DNA of 64,000 nt from Ignavibacteriota bacterium (GTDB taxonomy: Bacteria; Bacteroidota; Ignavibacteria; UBA10030; UBA6906): positions 124,001 to 188,000 of the forward strand of contig JADJHP010000008.1 of NCBI GenBank assembly GCA_016707525.1, written 5' to 3'. Positions 16,660 through 24,888 of this stretch are shown here, piece by piece; the first letter of the stretch is position 1, and every line of letters starts with the position of its first letter. The notes beneath the pieces were generated by a model. That model was not told the DNA's origin and did no database searches. It saw nothing but the letters and a program-made list of their open reading frames with translations. The position numbers and the translations under genes were made by a program.

Positions 16660-19191
16660 TTAGTTCTTGTTCACCAGCGTTTCGGAGACCCGCGGCGCAT
16701 CCGCCGGCGCATGCTCCTTGCGCCTGATCAAATGATAGACGGTGGTCAGTCGGCCATCGGGCATACGGATGACCTCATCGCCCGCGACCTCCTGCACATG
16801 CGCCTTCTCCGGATCCCCATCGGCATGCGGGATGCGGAGCGAGTATTTCTTGTTCTTCATCTCCTGGAACGGCGTGCTCTTGCCGTCCACACTCAGGATC
16901 GGATACCGGCTGCCATCGCGATAGATGGTGATGCCTTTCAACCCCTTCTTCCACGCCTGCAGATAGATGCGTGAGATCACTTCGGGCTCGATGTCCTCGG
17001 CAAGGTTCACGGTGGACGAGATCGAATGGTCCACGTACTTCTGACACGTCGCCTGCACCTGCACGCGCATATCCGGGCCGATCACATGCGCCGTGCGGAA
17101 GAAGTGCGCCGGGAGGAGCTCCTCGAGCGGCTTCTTCTGCGCCTCGTCGGCAAGGTTGTACATATCCAGATAGGCGTACACGGTGCTGTGGAACACACGG
17201 AAGATCTGATTGCCGAACGATTCCGACCGGCGGGAGTAGAACAAGGCGAACACCGGCTCGACACCGCCCGACACGCCGATGTAGTTCTTGCCGTTGTGCT
17301 GGAACCCGAGCACGATATTGGAGATGCTGCCGGTCGGCGCGATGGACATGATGGCGATGTTCCGGACGCCGTTCTTCTTGATGAGCGCCCGCGTATCGTC
17401 GCTGAGGGCTTCCTGGAAGAACGGGCAACGCGCGTAGTTGTCGTACGTGAAGATGGGGGACGCGCCCTTCTCCGCCGCGATCAGCGCCGACGATTGATAG
17501 GCGGCGTTGGTGAGGGTCTCCATGACCTTCTCCATGAGCGCCACCGCCTCGTCGCTGTCATACATCTTCCCGAGCTGGTTCACCATATCCGCGATGCCCA
17601 TCACCCCCAGGCCGAGGCGCCGCGTCTCGGATGCCGCCCGCCGCTGCTTCTCGAGCGGGTTCAGCTTCTCGTTCCAGTAGACGACATTATCCAGGAAACG
17701 GACTGCATGCTGCGTCACCTCCCACAGTGCGTCCCAATCGATGCGTGCCCGGTCGGTGTACCCATCGATCACGAACCTGCTGAGATTGATGGACCCGAGG
17801 TTACAGGCACCGCCCTCTTCGAGCGGTACTTCGGCGCACGGATTGGTGCACGCGATCGGCCGACCGACATAGTTCGACGGGCTGTACTTGCTCATGGCGG
17901 TCCACAGGATCAAGCCCGGTTCGGCCGCATGATAGTTGCTCTCCACGAACGTGTCCCAGATCTCGCGCGCCTTCGTGAGGCGGCGGATCTCGCCCGTCTG
18001 CTCGGAGGCGAAATACAGCATGAAGTCGCCGGCATAGCGCACGGCCAGATCGAATTTCTGGGAGGCGAGTTCGATGACCACATCACCGTAGACATCACGG
18101 TGGACGGCGTCGGACAGCTTCTCCGGTGTCACGGCATCCCCGCCCTGCTTCACGACCCATGCGTTGAGGTCGTCGAGCGATGCGAAATCGCCGGCGAACT
18201 CGTACGTACCGATGTCCTTGGACGGAATGCCGTACGAATAATGATGATCGGCATCCTGGAATCCCGTGCGGACGGTCGGACGTGAGAATTTCCTGTACGC
18301 GAGCAGCGTGGACGGCCCGTAGTGCGTCTGCTCGTCCACGGCCTGCATGAATTCATCCGTGGCTTTGATGCTGATGTTCGCGAACCGGACCTGCGTGTTC
18401 TCGCGCACCTGGCGCTCGATCTCGCGGAGCTGGTTCTCGTCGAACGCGCCGGACCACTGGCACTGCTCCACGATCTGGTGCGTGACCCAGTTCGGGACCT
18501 TCTTCACGCGGATGAAGTCGAGCACGTCGGGATGCTTGATATCAATGGTGAGCATGAGCGCACCACGCCGGCCGCTCTGTCCGATGAGCCCGGTGGTCAT
18601 CGAGAACAGGTCCATGAACGACACGGAACCGGTGGAACGGTCGGCGGCATTGTGCACGACGGAGTCCTTGGGCCGCAGGCAGCTGATATCCACCCCGATG
18701 CCGCCGCCGTACGAGTACGTGCGCGCGCATTCATAGGCGGCCTGGTAGATCGACTCGATGTTGTCTTCTTTGATGGTCGTGACGAAGCAGTTCGCAAGGG
18801 TCTTCATGCGGTACAGATCGCCGGCGCCGGCAAGCACGCGCCCACCGGAGATGAATCGCCCGTCGTAGAGCATCGAGTAGAAGCGCTCACTCCACCGTGC
18901 GCGGAGTTCCGCGCTCTCTTCCGTGGAAGCCAGGAACGACGCGAGACGGATGAAGACATCCTCGGGGCGCTGTTCCACCGTACGCCCCGCAAGGTCCTTC
19001 ACGAAGTACTTCTTCCGGTAGATGTTCGACGCGAGCTCGTTGCCGCCCAGATAATCCGGATGGCTCGGCAGGGTCCCGTTGGTGACCTTGGTGCTCAGGT
19101 CTTGGTACACCTGTTCATAGATCGCCGTACGGTCTTCGCCGATGCGACGGGCCGTCTTACCCCGGAGGGCGAACATCTCCTGAAGGACCAT
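16660..19191 (-). CDS. nrdJa: Adenosylcobalamin-dependent (class II) ribonucleotide reductase, catalytic subunit
   Basis: This 843-residue enzyme reduces ribonucleotides to deoxyribonucleotides using an AdoCbl-generated thiyl radical. Diagnostic segments are ISGGRVLAGAG, LANCFVTTIKEDN (active-site Cys), NPCAEVPLEEGGACNLGSIN (radical Cys/Asn/Glu loop) and SIAPTGSISNIVLG (phosphate-binding loop). No class I beta subunit (nrdB) lies nearby, which supports class II. The start is the ATG of MVLQEMFALRG, which has AGGAG 7-8 bases upstream; a longer in-frame extension would cross the riboswitch terminator. A cobalamin riboswitch precedes it, an unusual choice for a B12-dependent enzyme. Confidence 0.93.
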   Translation of the reverse strand: MVLQEMFALRGKTARRIGEDRTAIYEQVYQDLSTKVTNGTLPSHPDYLGGNELASNIYRKKYFVKDLAGRTVEQRPEDVFIRLASFLASTEESAELRARWSERFYSMLYDGRFISGGRVLAGAGDLYRMKTLANCFVTTIKEDNIESIYQAAYECARTYSYGGGIGVDISCLRPKDSVVHNAADRSTGSVSFMDLFSMTTGLIGQSGRRGALMLTIDIKHPDVLDFIRVKKVPNWVTHQIVEQCQWSGAFDENQLREIERQVRENTQVRFANISIKATDEFMQAVDEQTHYGPSTLLAYRKFSRPTVRTGFQDADHHYSYGIPSKDIGTYEFAGDFASLDDLNAWVVKQGGDAVTPEKLSDAVHRDVYGDVVIELASQKFDLAVRYAGDFMLYFASEQTGEIRRLTKAREIWDTFVESNYHAAEPGLILWTAMSKYSPSNYVGRPIACTNPCAEVPLEEGGACNLGSINLSRFVIDGYTDRARIDWDALWEVTQHAVRFLDNVVYWNEKLNPLEKQRRAASETRRLGLGVMGIADMVNQLGKMYDSDEAVALMEKVMETLTNAAYQSSALIAAEKGASPIFTYDNYARCPFFQEALSDDTRALIKKNGVRNIAIMSIAPTGSISNIVLGFQHNGKNYIGVSGGVEPVFALFYSRRSESFGNQIFRVFHSTVYAYLDMYNLADEAQKKPLEELLPAHFFRTAHVIGPDMRVQVQATCQKYVDHSISSTVNLAEDIEPEVISRIYLQAWKKGLKGITIYRDGSRYPILSVDGKSTPFQEMKNKKYSLRIPHADGDPEKAHVQEVAGDEVIRMPDGRLTTVYHLIRRKEHAPADAPRVSETLVNKN

Positions 19192-19211
19192 GGTGTGACA
19201 CTCCTGAAATG

Positions 19212-19241
19212 AAAAACCCCACTTGTTCGGGAACACAGGGG
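19212..19241 (-). terminator. Riboswitch expression-platform terminator upstream of nrdJa
   Basis: On the minus strand a CCCC...GGGG stem with inner TGTTC/GAACA pairing is followed directly by TTTTT. It ends 20 bases before the nrdJa ATG and just before its ribosome site. Its position after a cobalamin aptamer fits ligand-controlled premature termination. Confidence 0.8.
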
Positions 19242-19464
19242 GCGGATACGGGTGCGATGGGGGGACGACCGCTCACCCGTATGGATCCGTTACCTTCCCG
19301 CGAAGGTGATCGTGATACCGATGCCGGCAAGGTTTCCTGGCTTGTGACTCGTACCGCTTGCGCATCCTTCCCGATCAGTGAACGATCAGTGGTTGTGCAA
19401 CGCTTGTCACGCACAGTTGCGGGGCAGCTTCCGATTCGACGGAATTCCCTTTTCCGGCACCATC
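19242..19464 (-). ncRNA. Cobalamin riboswitch controlling nrdJa
   Basis: Read on the minus strand, the conserved cobalamin aptamer blocks appear in order: GGTGCCGGAAAAGGGAA, then GAAGCTGCCCCGCAACTGT, then the B12-box region AGCCAGGAAACCTTGCC (19326-19342), closed by GTGCCGG pairing with CCGGCAT (about 19454-19460 with 19321-19327). The aptamer core is 19320-19464. Downstream lie a strong hairpin (ATACGGGTG/CACCCGTAT) and a terminator. Cobalamin riboswitches bind AdoCbl or MeCbl and usually turn genes off. Here the target is the B12-dependent enzyme itself, so either an ON switch or a feedback role should be considered. Confidence 0.93.
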
Positions 19465-19485
19465 GTTGAAAAGAACTGGGGTCCC

Positions 19486-19514
19486 AATATAACGGTCCCC
19501 CCCGCCATAGTCAA
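19486..19514 (-). promoter_or_regulatory. Promoter of the riboswitch-nrdJ transcript
   Basis: On the minus strand TTGACT (19509-19514), exactly 17 bases and TATATT (19486-19491) are followed by a predicted start near 19479, about 15 bases before the aptamer. The placement fits the riboswitch perfectly. Confidence 0.82.
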
Positions 19515-19529
19515 GCAACGCAAAACCCG

Positions 19530-20246
19530 TTATTTTGGTTCTCCGGTCTCAACAAAGACTTCATCCCCGAGACCGGTATTGACGCGGTAATCCGAGTACT
19601 TCACGGTGATCGTCCCGTTGCGTCCGGCACCGCGCGATGCCGTGCGCACGCCTGGTCCGCTCCCGAACGGGTTCGCCGGCACCGCCGCCACGCTGTCCGT
19701 CGCCCCCGTTGCGAACGTCACCGTCAGTTGCAGGGGCAACCAGAAGTCATTCACTTTCTGATACACGAACGCCGCCTTCATCATCGCGCCACCCGGCTGC
19801 GGGATCTCGATGCGTTCCGGCGTCCACCGTTCCCCGTGCACGAACACAAGGATCTTGCGGATCGAAGACCGTTCATCACGCGGGCGCATCACCAGCCGGT
19901 GGATCACCGGCGACGCTTTACGGTCCGTCGCGACACTGTCCACCACATACCGCTCATTGAGCCTGCTGAACTGCATCCCCATGCTCTCACGCGGCAGCAT
20001 GGCGAAGCCTTTCGAAGCAATGTGCACCTTGTCCGGCTGTTTGTAGTACAGCGTCGCGTGCATCGGCGGCACCTTCAGGTGCTCGATGTCGGCCACGACA
20101 TCCAGGGTCACGGTGTAGTCCCTGACGCCGGCAACCTGCTGTTCAACACGGCGGAGGATATCCGTGCCGGAAGGATCGCCGGGGGCAAACCCGATCGCAA
20201 GCGATGCGACGATCGGCAACCAGACCATAGGGACTCTGTGTGTCAT
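19530..20246 (-). CDS. LolA-like periplasmic/outer-membrane lipoprotein-sorting protein
   Basis: This 238-residue protein has an N-terminal signal peptide (hydrophobic stretch VWLPIVASLAIGFAPG, about residues 8-23) and a LolA/LolB-type half-barrel pattern. The pattern includes ILRRVEQQVAGVRDYTVTLDV and the strand PDKVHIASKGFAMLP. The C-terminal GTITVKYSDYRVNTGL also fits this fold. It may carry lipoproteins or other lipids across the periplasm. It starts 9 bases after the transporter gene on the same strand and is probably in one operon with it. Confidence 0.7.
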   Translation of the reverse strand: MTHRVPMVWLPIVASLAIGFAPGDPSGTDILRRVEQQVAGVRDYTVTLDVVADIEHLKVPPMHATLYYKQPDKVHIASKGFAMLPRESMGMQFSRLNERYVVDSVATDRKASPVIHRLVMRPRDERSSIRKILVFVHGERWTPERIEIPQPGGAMMKAAFVYQKVNDFWLPLQLTVTFATGATDSVAAVPANPFGSGPGVRTASRGAGRNGTITVKYSDYRVNTGLGDEVFVETGEPK

Positions 20247-20255
20247 GACACGGCC

Positions 20256-21539
20256 TCAGGCTTGTGCGGAACCTGTCGTATGCGATGCCGGAAGCAGGAA
20301 CTTGTTGTAGAGCGCCATGAGCAACGTTGCAAGTGCGCCAATGGCGATGAGCGATATCCAGATCATTTCGGGCGTGTTGTTCGCCTTCGCGGTCTGATAG
20401 ACCCACCCGCCGATCGGGTCGCCGGCAAAGCGGGCGATCGCGATGGGCAGGAAGCCGTACCCCTGGAACAGCCCCTGCTGTCCGGGCGGCGCGATCGCGG
20501 AGATGTATTCGTAGTACCGCGGTGCCTGGATCATCTCGCCGATGGCGAACGCGATGATGCCCGCAACGATCGTGGGCAGACTGGGATTGATGCCGATGAT
20601 CACCCAGATGAGCGAGGAGATCGCGAAACCAACGAGGATCGCCTTGTGCGTGGGCCAGTGTTTCGTGTACCAGTTGAGCGGGATCTGCAGGAGCACGATC
20701 GCTCCTGCGCCGGACCACGATTGCCAGATCTCATACGGAGCATCCTTGCCGATGTAGTCCGTCACGTAGTACGGGATCGCTATGAACTCCTGCCAGAAGA
20801 TGATCCAGTAGAGCGAGTAGATCAGGAGGAAGATCATGAACCGGAAATTCTTGAGGACGACGACCAGGTTCACGAACTTTTTGGCAAGGGTTTCGACGGG
20901 TGTGCCGGACTCGGGCTTCACTTCCTTGTACATGAAGAAGTTCACCACCACCATGGCTGCACAGCTCACCGCCGACACCAGGTACACGAACTCGTAGCCG
21001 AAGCTGTCGCGCACGAAGAACGCGATGGTCGGACCGATCATCGCCCCGGCGTTCACCAGCCAGTAGTAGATCGCGAAGCCCAGCGAGCGGCCGTCCTCGG
21101 TGCTGGTAACAGCCACCGTGCCGAGCACGGAGGGTTTGATGAACGAGCCGCCGATGGCAGTGAAGAGGAGGAACAGCATGAGCAGCACCGGATGTTGCTC
21201 CGTGCCGTAGAGTCCCGCGAACATCGCCATGCCGAGCGAACCGATCAGGAAGTAGCCGAAGGCAAGCATCGTGAACGCGATCATGAACGCCCGCCGGAAC
21301 CCCCACTTGTCCGCCAGCGTCCCCGCCACGATCGGGAAGAGCCACATCACCCCCCCGAACACGCTGGAGAAGCCGCCCGCCTGCGATTCTGAATACCCGA
21401 GCACGTCGCGCAGATACACCATGAACACGATCTGCTGTCCGTAATAGGCGAGCCGCTCGAACAACTCCATGATATTGGCCACCCAGAAAGTCGGGTGGAA
21501 CTCCTTGCGCAACGTTGCGAGGCTGAATGATGCGGCCAT
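20256..21539 (-). CDS. POT/PTR-like major facilitator transporter
   Basis: This 427-residue protein has about 12 transmembrane helices. The early FWVANIMELFERLAYYG motif (about residues 19-35) has the E-x-F-E-R/Y-Y-G pattern of proton-dependent oligopeptide transporters. GGSFIKPSVLGTVA in the next helices also fits. It probably imports di- or tripeptides or a related solute with protons across the inner membrane. I use the ATG of MAASFSLATLRK; a 50-residue upstream extension would translate an intergenic inverted repeat. There is only a weak ribosome site. Confidence 0.8.
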   Translation of the reverse strand: MAASFSLATLRKEFHPTFWVANIMELFERLAYYGQQIVFMVYLRDVLGYSESQAGGFSSVFGGVMWLFPIVAGTLADKWGFRRAFMIAFTMLAFGYFLIGSLGMAMFAGLYGTEQHPVLLMLFLLFTAIGGSFIKPSVLGTVAVTSTEDGRSLGFAIYYWLVNAGAMIGPTIAFFVRDSFGYEFVYLVSAVSCAAMVVVNFFMYKEVKPESGTPVETLAKKFVNLVVVLKNFRFMIFLLIYSLYWIIFWQEFIAIPYYVTDYIGKDAPYEIWQSWSGAGAIVLLQIPLNWYTKHWPTHKAILVGFAISSLIWVIIGINPSLPTIVAGIIAFAIGEMIQAPRYYEYISAIAPPGQQGLFQGYGFLPIAIARFAGDPIGGWVYQTAKANNTPEMIWISLIAIGALATLLMALYNKFLLPASHTTGSAQA

Positions 21540-21629
21540 GCGGTATCCCGTAGGTGATTGGTGAGAGAAACGTTCGGCTACTGCGTCGGCCCGGTGCTGC
21601 CTTCCTGCGAAGGGAGCACCCCGGTGATG

Positions 21630-21746
21630 AGGCCCGCCTGAGGGCCCCCTGGGAAAAATACGTTGTGAGTACCCCGCAAAGCTTCGCATCTCCGGTGCAG
21701 TTTCCCCGGGATCCGTGTTTTTTCCAGGGGGCCCTCAGGCGGGCCT
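21630..21746. repeat. Long GC-rich inverted repeat with A/T inner ends
   Basis: Arms 21630-21658 and 21719-21746 are complementary except for one deleted base (core AGGGCCCCCTGG, inner ends AAAAA/TTTTT), around a 60-base loop. It lies between two minus-strand genes. Its size and GGGGCCC core resemble the element at 7667-7756, though the two are not identical. Confidence 0.85.
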
Positions 21747-21773
21747 ACGCCGATGATCGGGATCAAAATGGCT

Positions 21774-22952
21774 TCAAAGCAGCAACAATTCGCGCTGGAT
21801 CTCGCCCGTCACTTCCGCCACGCCGTCATGACGGATGAACATATTGATCTCCGTGCGCACCGCCATCTTCTTCTGCTCGAGATAGATGCCCGGCTCGATC
21901 GAGAAGCAGCACCCCGGCATCAACTGCCGGTCGTCGCGCGTCTCGAGATTGTCGATGTTGCCGCCGTTCCCGTGCGTCTCCTCACCGATCGAATGCCCGG
22001 TGCGGTGCACGAAGTACTTTCCGTAGCCGGCCTTCTTCACCACGTTGCGGCACACTTCGTCCACTTCCCACCCGGCCACCGGCTTCTTCTTCGCGAAGCG
22101 TTCCTTCACGAAGACCACGGCCGCGTCACGCGCGTTCATGACGACATCGAAGATCTTCCGATACTCGGCGGGCGGCTCCTTGCCGATGAAGCCGCTCCAG
22201 GTGATATCATAATAGATGGCACCCGGCTCGTTCTTTTTTGCCCAGAGATCGATCAGCACGGTGTCGCCCATCTTGAACGGACGGTTGTTCGCTGGCGTGG
22301 ATTCGAAATGCGGGTCCGCGGGATGCTCGTTCGAGCCGACGATCGGGGCATCGCCGGTGGTGAGGCCGAGCTCCGTGAAGCGCTGCAGGATGAACTTCGT
22401 GACATCGAGTTCGGACACGCCAGTGCCGTGACGGATGCCGTCGCTGATGCGCATGAACGCTTCCGCACGCACGCCATCCACAAGCGCCGCGGCTTCCTTG
22501 TGCGAGGCATAGCCCTTCTCGTCGATCACCGCTTCGAACAATTGCACGAGATCGGCGGACGACACGATCTTGTGGCCAAAGCTCTTCACCAGCTCGATCG
22601 TCCCCGCATCCACCATCGACACCGCGGGGATGTTGTTCTTCGGTGAGTACTGCATCGCGATCTTCTTCTTCGGTCCGAGCATCTTCTTCAGCGATGCATG
22701 CAACTGTTCCCACGGGAGATACACGGTCTTGCTCCCCGGAAGAGAATCCAGTTTCCCCTTTTCCACACTGTGCACCAGCCTCTTCGGTTCTCCCTTCGCG
22801 GGGATGAAGTAGAACCAGCGGCGCGTGGTCATCCGGTTCGGGTCCAGCCCGAGGATGCGGATGGCAAGATGATCACGGTTGTGAAAATCGCAGAACAGCC
22901 AGCCGTCGATCTTTCGGTCTTTGAGTGCCTTTTGTATACGCTGCAGATCCAT
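21774..22952 (-). CDS. Xaa-Pro aminopeptidase-like M24 metallopeptidase
   Basis: This 392-residue protein has the N-terminal creatinase-like domain (about 1-150) and the pita-bread M24 domain. The five metal ligands are visible: Asp in LIDLWAK, Asp in YYDITWSG, His in HRTGHSIG, Glu in SIEPGIY and Glu in RTEINM. It should cleave an N-terminal residue before proline and is cytosolic. It starts 33 bases after the ABC permease gene on the same strand. Confidence 0.88.
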   Translation of the reverse strand: MDLQRIQKALKDRKIDGWLFCDFHNRDHLAIRILGLDPNRMTTRRWFYFIPAKGEPKRLVHSVEKGKLDSLPGSKTVYLPWEQLHASLKKMLGPKKKIAMQYSPKNNIPAVSMVDAGTIELVKSFGHKIVSSADLVQLFEAVIDEKGYASHKEAAALVDGVRAEAFMRISDGIRHGTGVSELDVTKFILQRFTELGLTTGDAPIVGSNEHPADPHFESTPANNRPFKMGDTVLIDLWAKKNEPGAIYYDITWSGFIGKEPPAEYRKIFDVVMNARDAAVVFVKERFAKKKPVAGWEVDEVCRNVVKKAGYGKYFVHRTGHSIGEETHGNGGNIDNLETRDDRQLMPGCCFSIEPGIYLEQKKMAVRTEINMFIRHDGVAEVTGEIQRELLLL

Positions 22953-22985
22953 GGCGGGAACCCTGGAGTGATGGAGGAAGGACGA

Positions 22986-23822
22986 TCAACTCAGCACATC
23001 TTTCTTCTGAAAAATATACCACGTAACAGCATAAAAACCAACACTGAATCCGCCCAGCACCAGCATGGAATGCCGTATCGTCTCCCACGGCACGGGGTCT
23101 TCAAAGACCTTCGCCCAGAGGTCGAGGTACGTGGTGAACAGGTACGGCTTCATGGACGCGAACAGCTCTACCGGAAGATTGCCGATGATGTACGACACGA
23201 TGATCACGGCCATCGTGCCAATGATCGGCCCGATGCCATTCTCGACCAGCGAGGAGAACAGGAACGCCAGGGACGCCACGGTGCACATGCCCCACGTGGC
23301 AAGGGCGATCCCCGCCGCCATCCGCCAGAGCACGTCGCTCTCCGCAAGGATCGTGAGGTCGCGGCCCGGCACCAGCAGGTCGCCCGTTCCGAAGAGCGCC
23401 GTCCCCAGTGCCAGCGAAAGCACCCCCATGAACACGACCAGCGCGCCTGCATAGGCCAGCGTGGTCACATACTTCGCGAACAGGATGTAGGATCGCGAGA
23501 CCGGCCGCGTGAGCAACAACCGGAACGTGCCGCCGGTGGCCTCGCCGGCGAGTTGATCACCCGCCCCCAGCGTGATGAGGAACGGGACATGGATCCACAA
23601 CGCATTCAGAATGAAGTACGTGATGAAGTACCCGTTCTTGATGTTCCCGACGATCAGAAAATCGGACGCCAGCCCGCGCGTCATCCCCCGTGCCCAGCCG
23701 CCCTTTTCGAACAGCAGCCCGATGTCGATGAGCGGGATGATCAGCGCGATCGTGATAAAGGAGATGTACGACCGCCACTTGAGCGCGGTCTTGACGATCT
23801 CATTGCCGAGGATGCTCTTCAT
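22986..23822 (-). CDS. ABC-2 type transporter permease
   Basis: This 278-residue membrane protein has about six transmembrane helices and the ABC-2 permease pattern, including GDQLAGEATGGTFRLLLTRP (about residues 88-107), where an amphipathic segment links helices. It pairs with the ATPase gene just upstream (gap 2 bases) to form an exporter. Its substrate cannot be read from the sequence. The start ATG (MKSILGNEIV) has a perfect AAGGAGG 7 bases away, so longer frames are rejected. Confidence 0.85.
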   Translation of the reverse strand: MKSILGNEIVKTALKWRSYISFITIALIIPLIDIGLLFEKGGWARGMTRGLASDFLIVGNIKNGYFITYFILNALWIHVPFLITLGAGDQLAGEATGGTFRLLLTRPVSRSYILFAKYVTTLAYAGALVVFMGVLSLALGTALFGTGDLLVPGRDLTILAESDVLWRMAAGIALATWGMCTVASLAFLFSSLVENGIGPIIGTMAVIIVSYIIGNLPVELFASMKPYLFTTYLDLWAKVFEDPVPWETIRHSMLVLGGFSVGFYAVTWYIFQKKDVLS

Positions 23823-23824
23823 GG

Positions 23825-24781
23825 TCAGGCCTCCTTCCGCGTGCCGGGTCCGGCCGGAACATGGACATCCGATGCGCCTTCGGTGATGGCGAGGAAATAT
23901 TCCTCGAGCGAACGGCGCGGGATCACCGCATGGACGTCCGTCCCGCCTTCCAGGAGTGTCCGCGTGAGCACCGGCGTACTGTCCGGATGCACGGCGCATT
24001 CGATCCAGGCATCGACGATCTCCGCACGTTCCACGCCGGGGATACCTTGCAGGAGTTCGAGTGCACGGTCGAGCGGGCGCGCATCGATACGCACAAGATG
24101 CGGGCCCGCGGCGAGGAGGTCCGCAACGCGTCCCTGCACGGCAAGCGTGCCCTTGTTGATGATGGCCATGTGCGTGGCGGTCTGTTCGATCTCTGCAAGG
24201 AGGTGCGACGAGAGGAAGATGGTGACCGTGCCGGACTGCGAGAGTTGTTTGATGAGTTCGCGCACTTCTTTGATGCCCTGCGGGTCGAGGCCGGTCGTCG
24301 GTTCATCCAGGATGACGAACTCCGGCGCACCGAGGAGTGCCTGCGCGATCCCGAGCCTCTGCTTCATGCCGTGCGAATACGCCTTCACCCGGTCGCCGGC
24401 GCGGGCGGTGAGGCCGACGATGTCCAGCACACGGTCGATGTCCTTGTGCGAATCGTCCCCCCGGAGCGACGCAACGATCTCCAGGTTCCTGCGCGCGGAA
24501 AGATACAGGTAGAAATCCGCACGCTCGACAAGTCCGCCCACCCGCCGGAGCGCGGCCGAGCGATGGCGCTGGAGCGAACGCCCGAAAAGGTCGACGTGTC
24601 CGGCCGTCGGCTTGATCAGGGAGAGAAGCATGCGGATCGTGGTACTCTTCCCGGCCCCATTGGGGCCGAGGAAGCCAAACACATCGCCGCGGTGGACAGT
24701 GAGGTCAAGGTCGCGAACGGCCCAACGTTTGCCATATCGCTTGCCCAGACCGAAGGTCTGCAGAATGATATCGGAAGACAT
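23825..24781 (-). CDS. ABC transporter ATP-binding protein
   Basis: This 318-residue ATPase has Walker A GPNGAGKST (about residues 40-48), the signature YSHGMKQRLG (a frequent variant of LSGGQ in ABC-2 exporters) and Walker B FVILDEPTTGLDP. The H-loop is in FLSSHLL. A C-terminal extension (about 225-318) has the DUF4162-like pattern of drug or lantibiotic exporters. It drives the permease encoded directly downstream. The gene diverges from a histidine kinase gene. Confidence 0.9.
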   Translation of the reverse strand: MSSDIILQTFGLGKRYGKRWAVRDLDLTVHRGDVFGFLGPNGAGKSTTIRMLLSLIKPTAGHVDLFGRSLQRHRSAALRRVGGLVERADFYLYLSARRNLEIVASLRGDDSHKDIDRVLDIVGLTARAGDRVKAYSHGMKQRLGIAQALLGAPEFVILDEPTTGLDPQGIKEVRELIKQLSQSGTVTIFLSSHLLAEIEQTATHMAIINKGTLAVQGRVADLLAAGPHLVRIDARPLDRALELLQGIPGVERAEIVDAWIECAVHPDSTPVLTRTLLEGGTDVHAVIPRRSLEEYFLAITEGASDVHVPAGPGTRKEA

Positions 24782-24812
24782 GCCGCGATCCCCGCTAGCT
24801 CGAGAGGGTGTC

Positions 24813-24841
24813 TTGACTCTGGGAGAGGTTTTGGCTACTTT
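24813..24841 (+). promoter_or_regulatory. Candidate promoter of the cNMP/GAF histidine kinase
   Basis: TTGACT (24813-24818), 17 bases and TACTTT (24836-24841) match the promoter pattern seen elsewhere in the window, although the -10 box is weak. A second TTGACC/TATCAT pair nearby (24841, 24872) has a spacer that is too long. Confidence 0.45.
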
Positions 24842-24888
24842 TGACCACTAGTGTGACAGGGATCCCAGCCCTATCATCCGGTCGTTCA

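Noticed and set aside
21540..21689. 50-residue N-terminal extension of the POT-like transporter
   Set aside because: It translates one arm of an intergenic inverted repeat and adds non-family residues before MAASFSLATL.
22698..24512. 604-codon plus-strand frame opposite the M24/ABC genes
   Set aside because: It crosses three real minus-strand genes and has shadow composition.
24841..24888. TTG start extending the cNMP/GAF kinase by 16 residues
   Set aside because: The codon overlaps the predicted -10 box, so it would not be transcribed.
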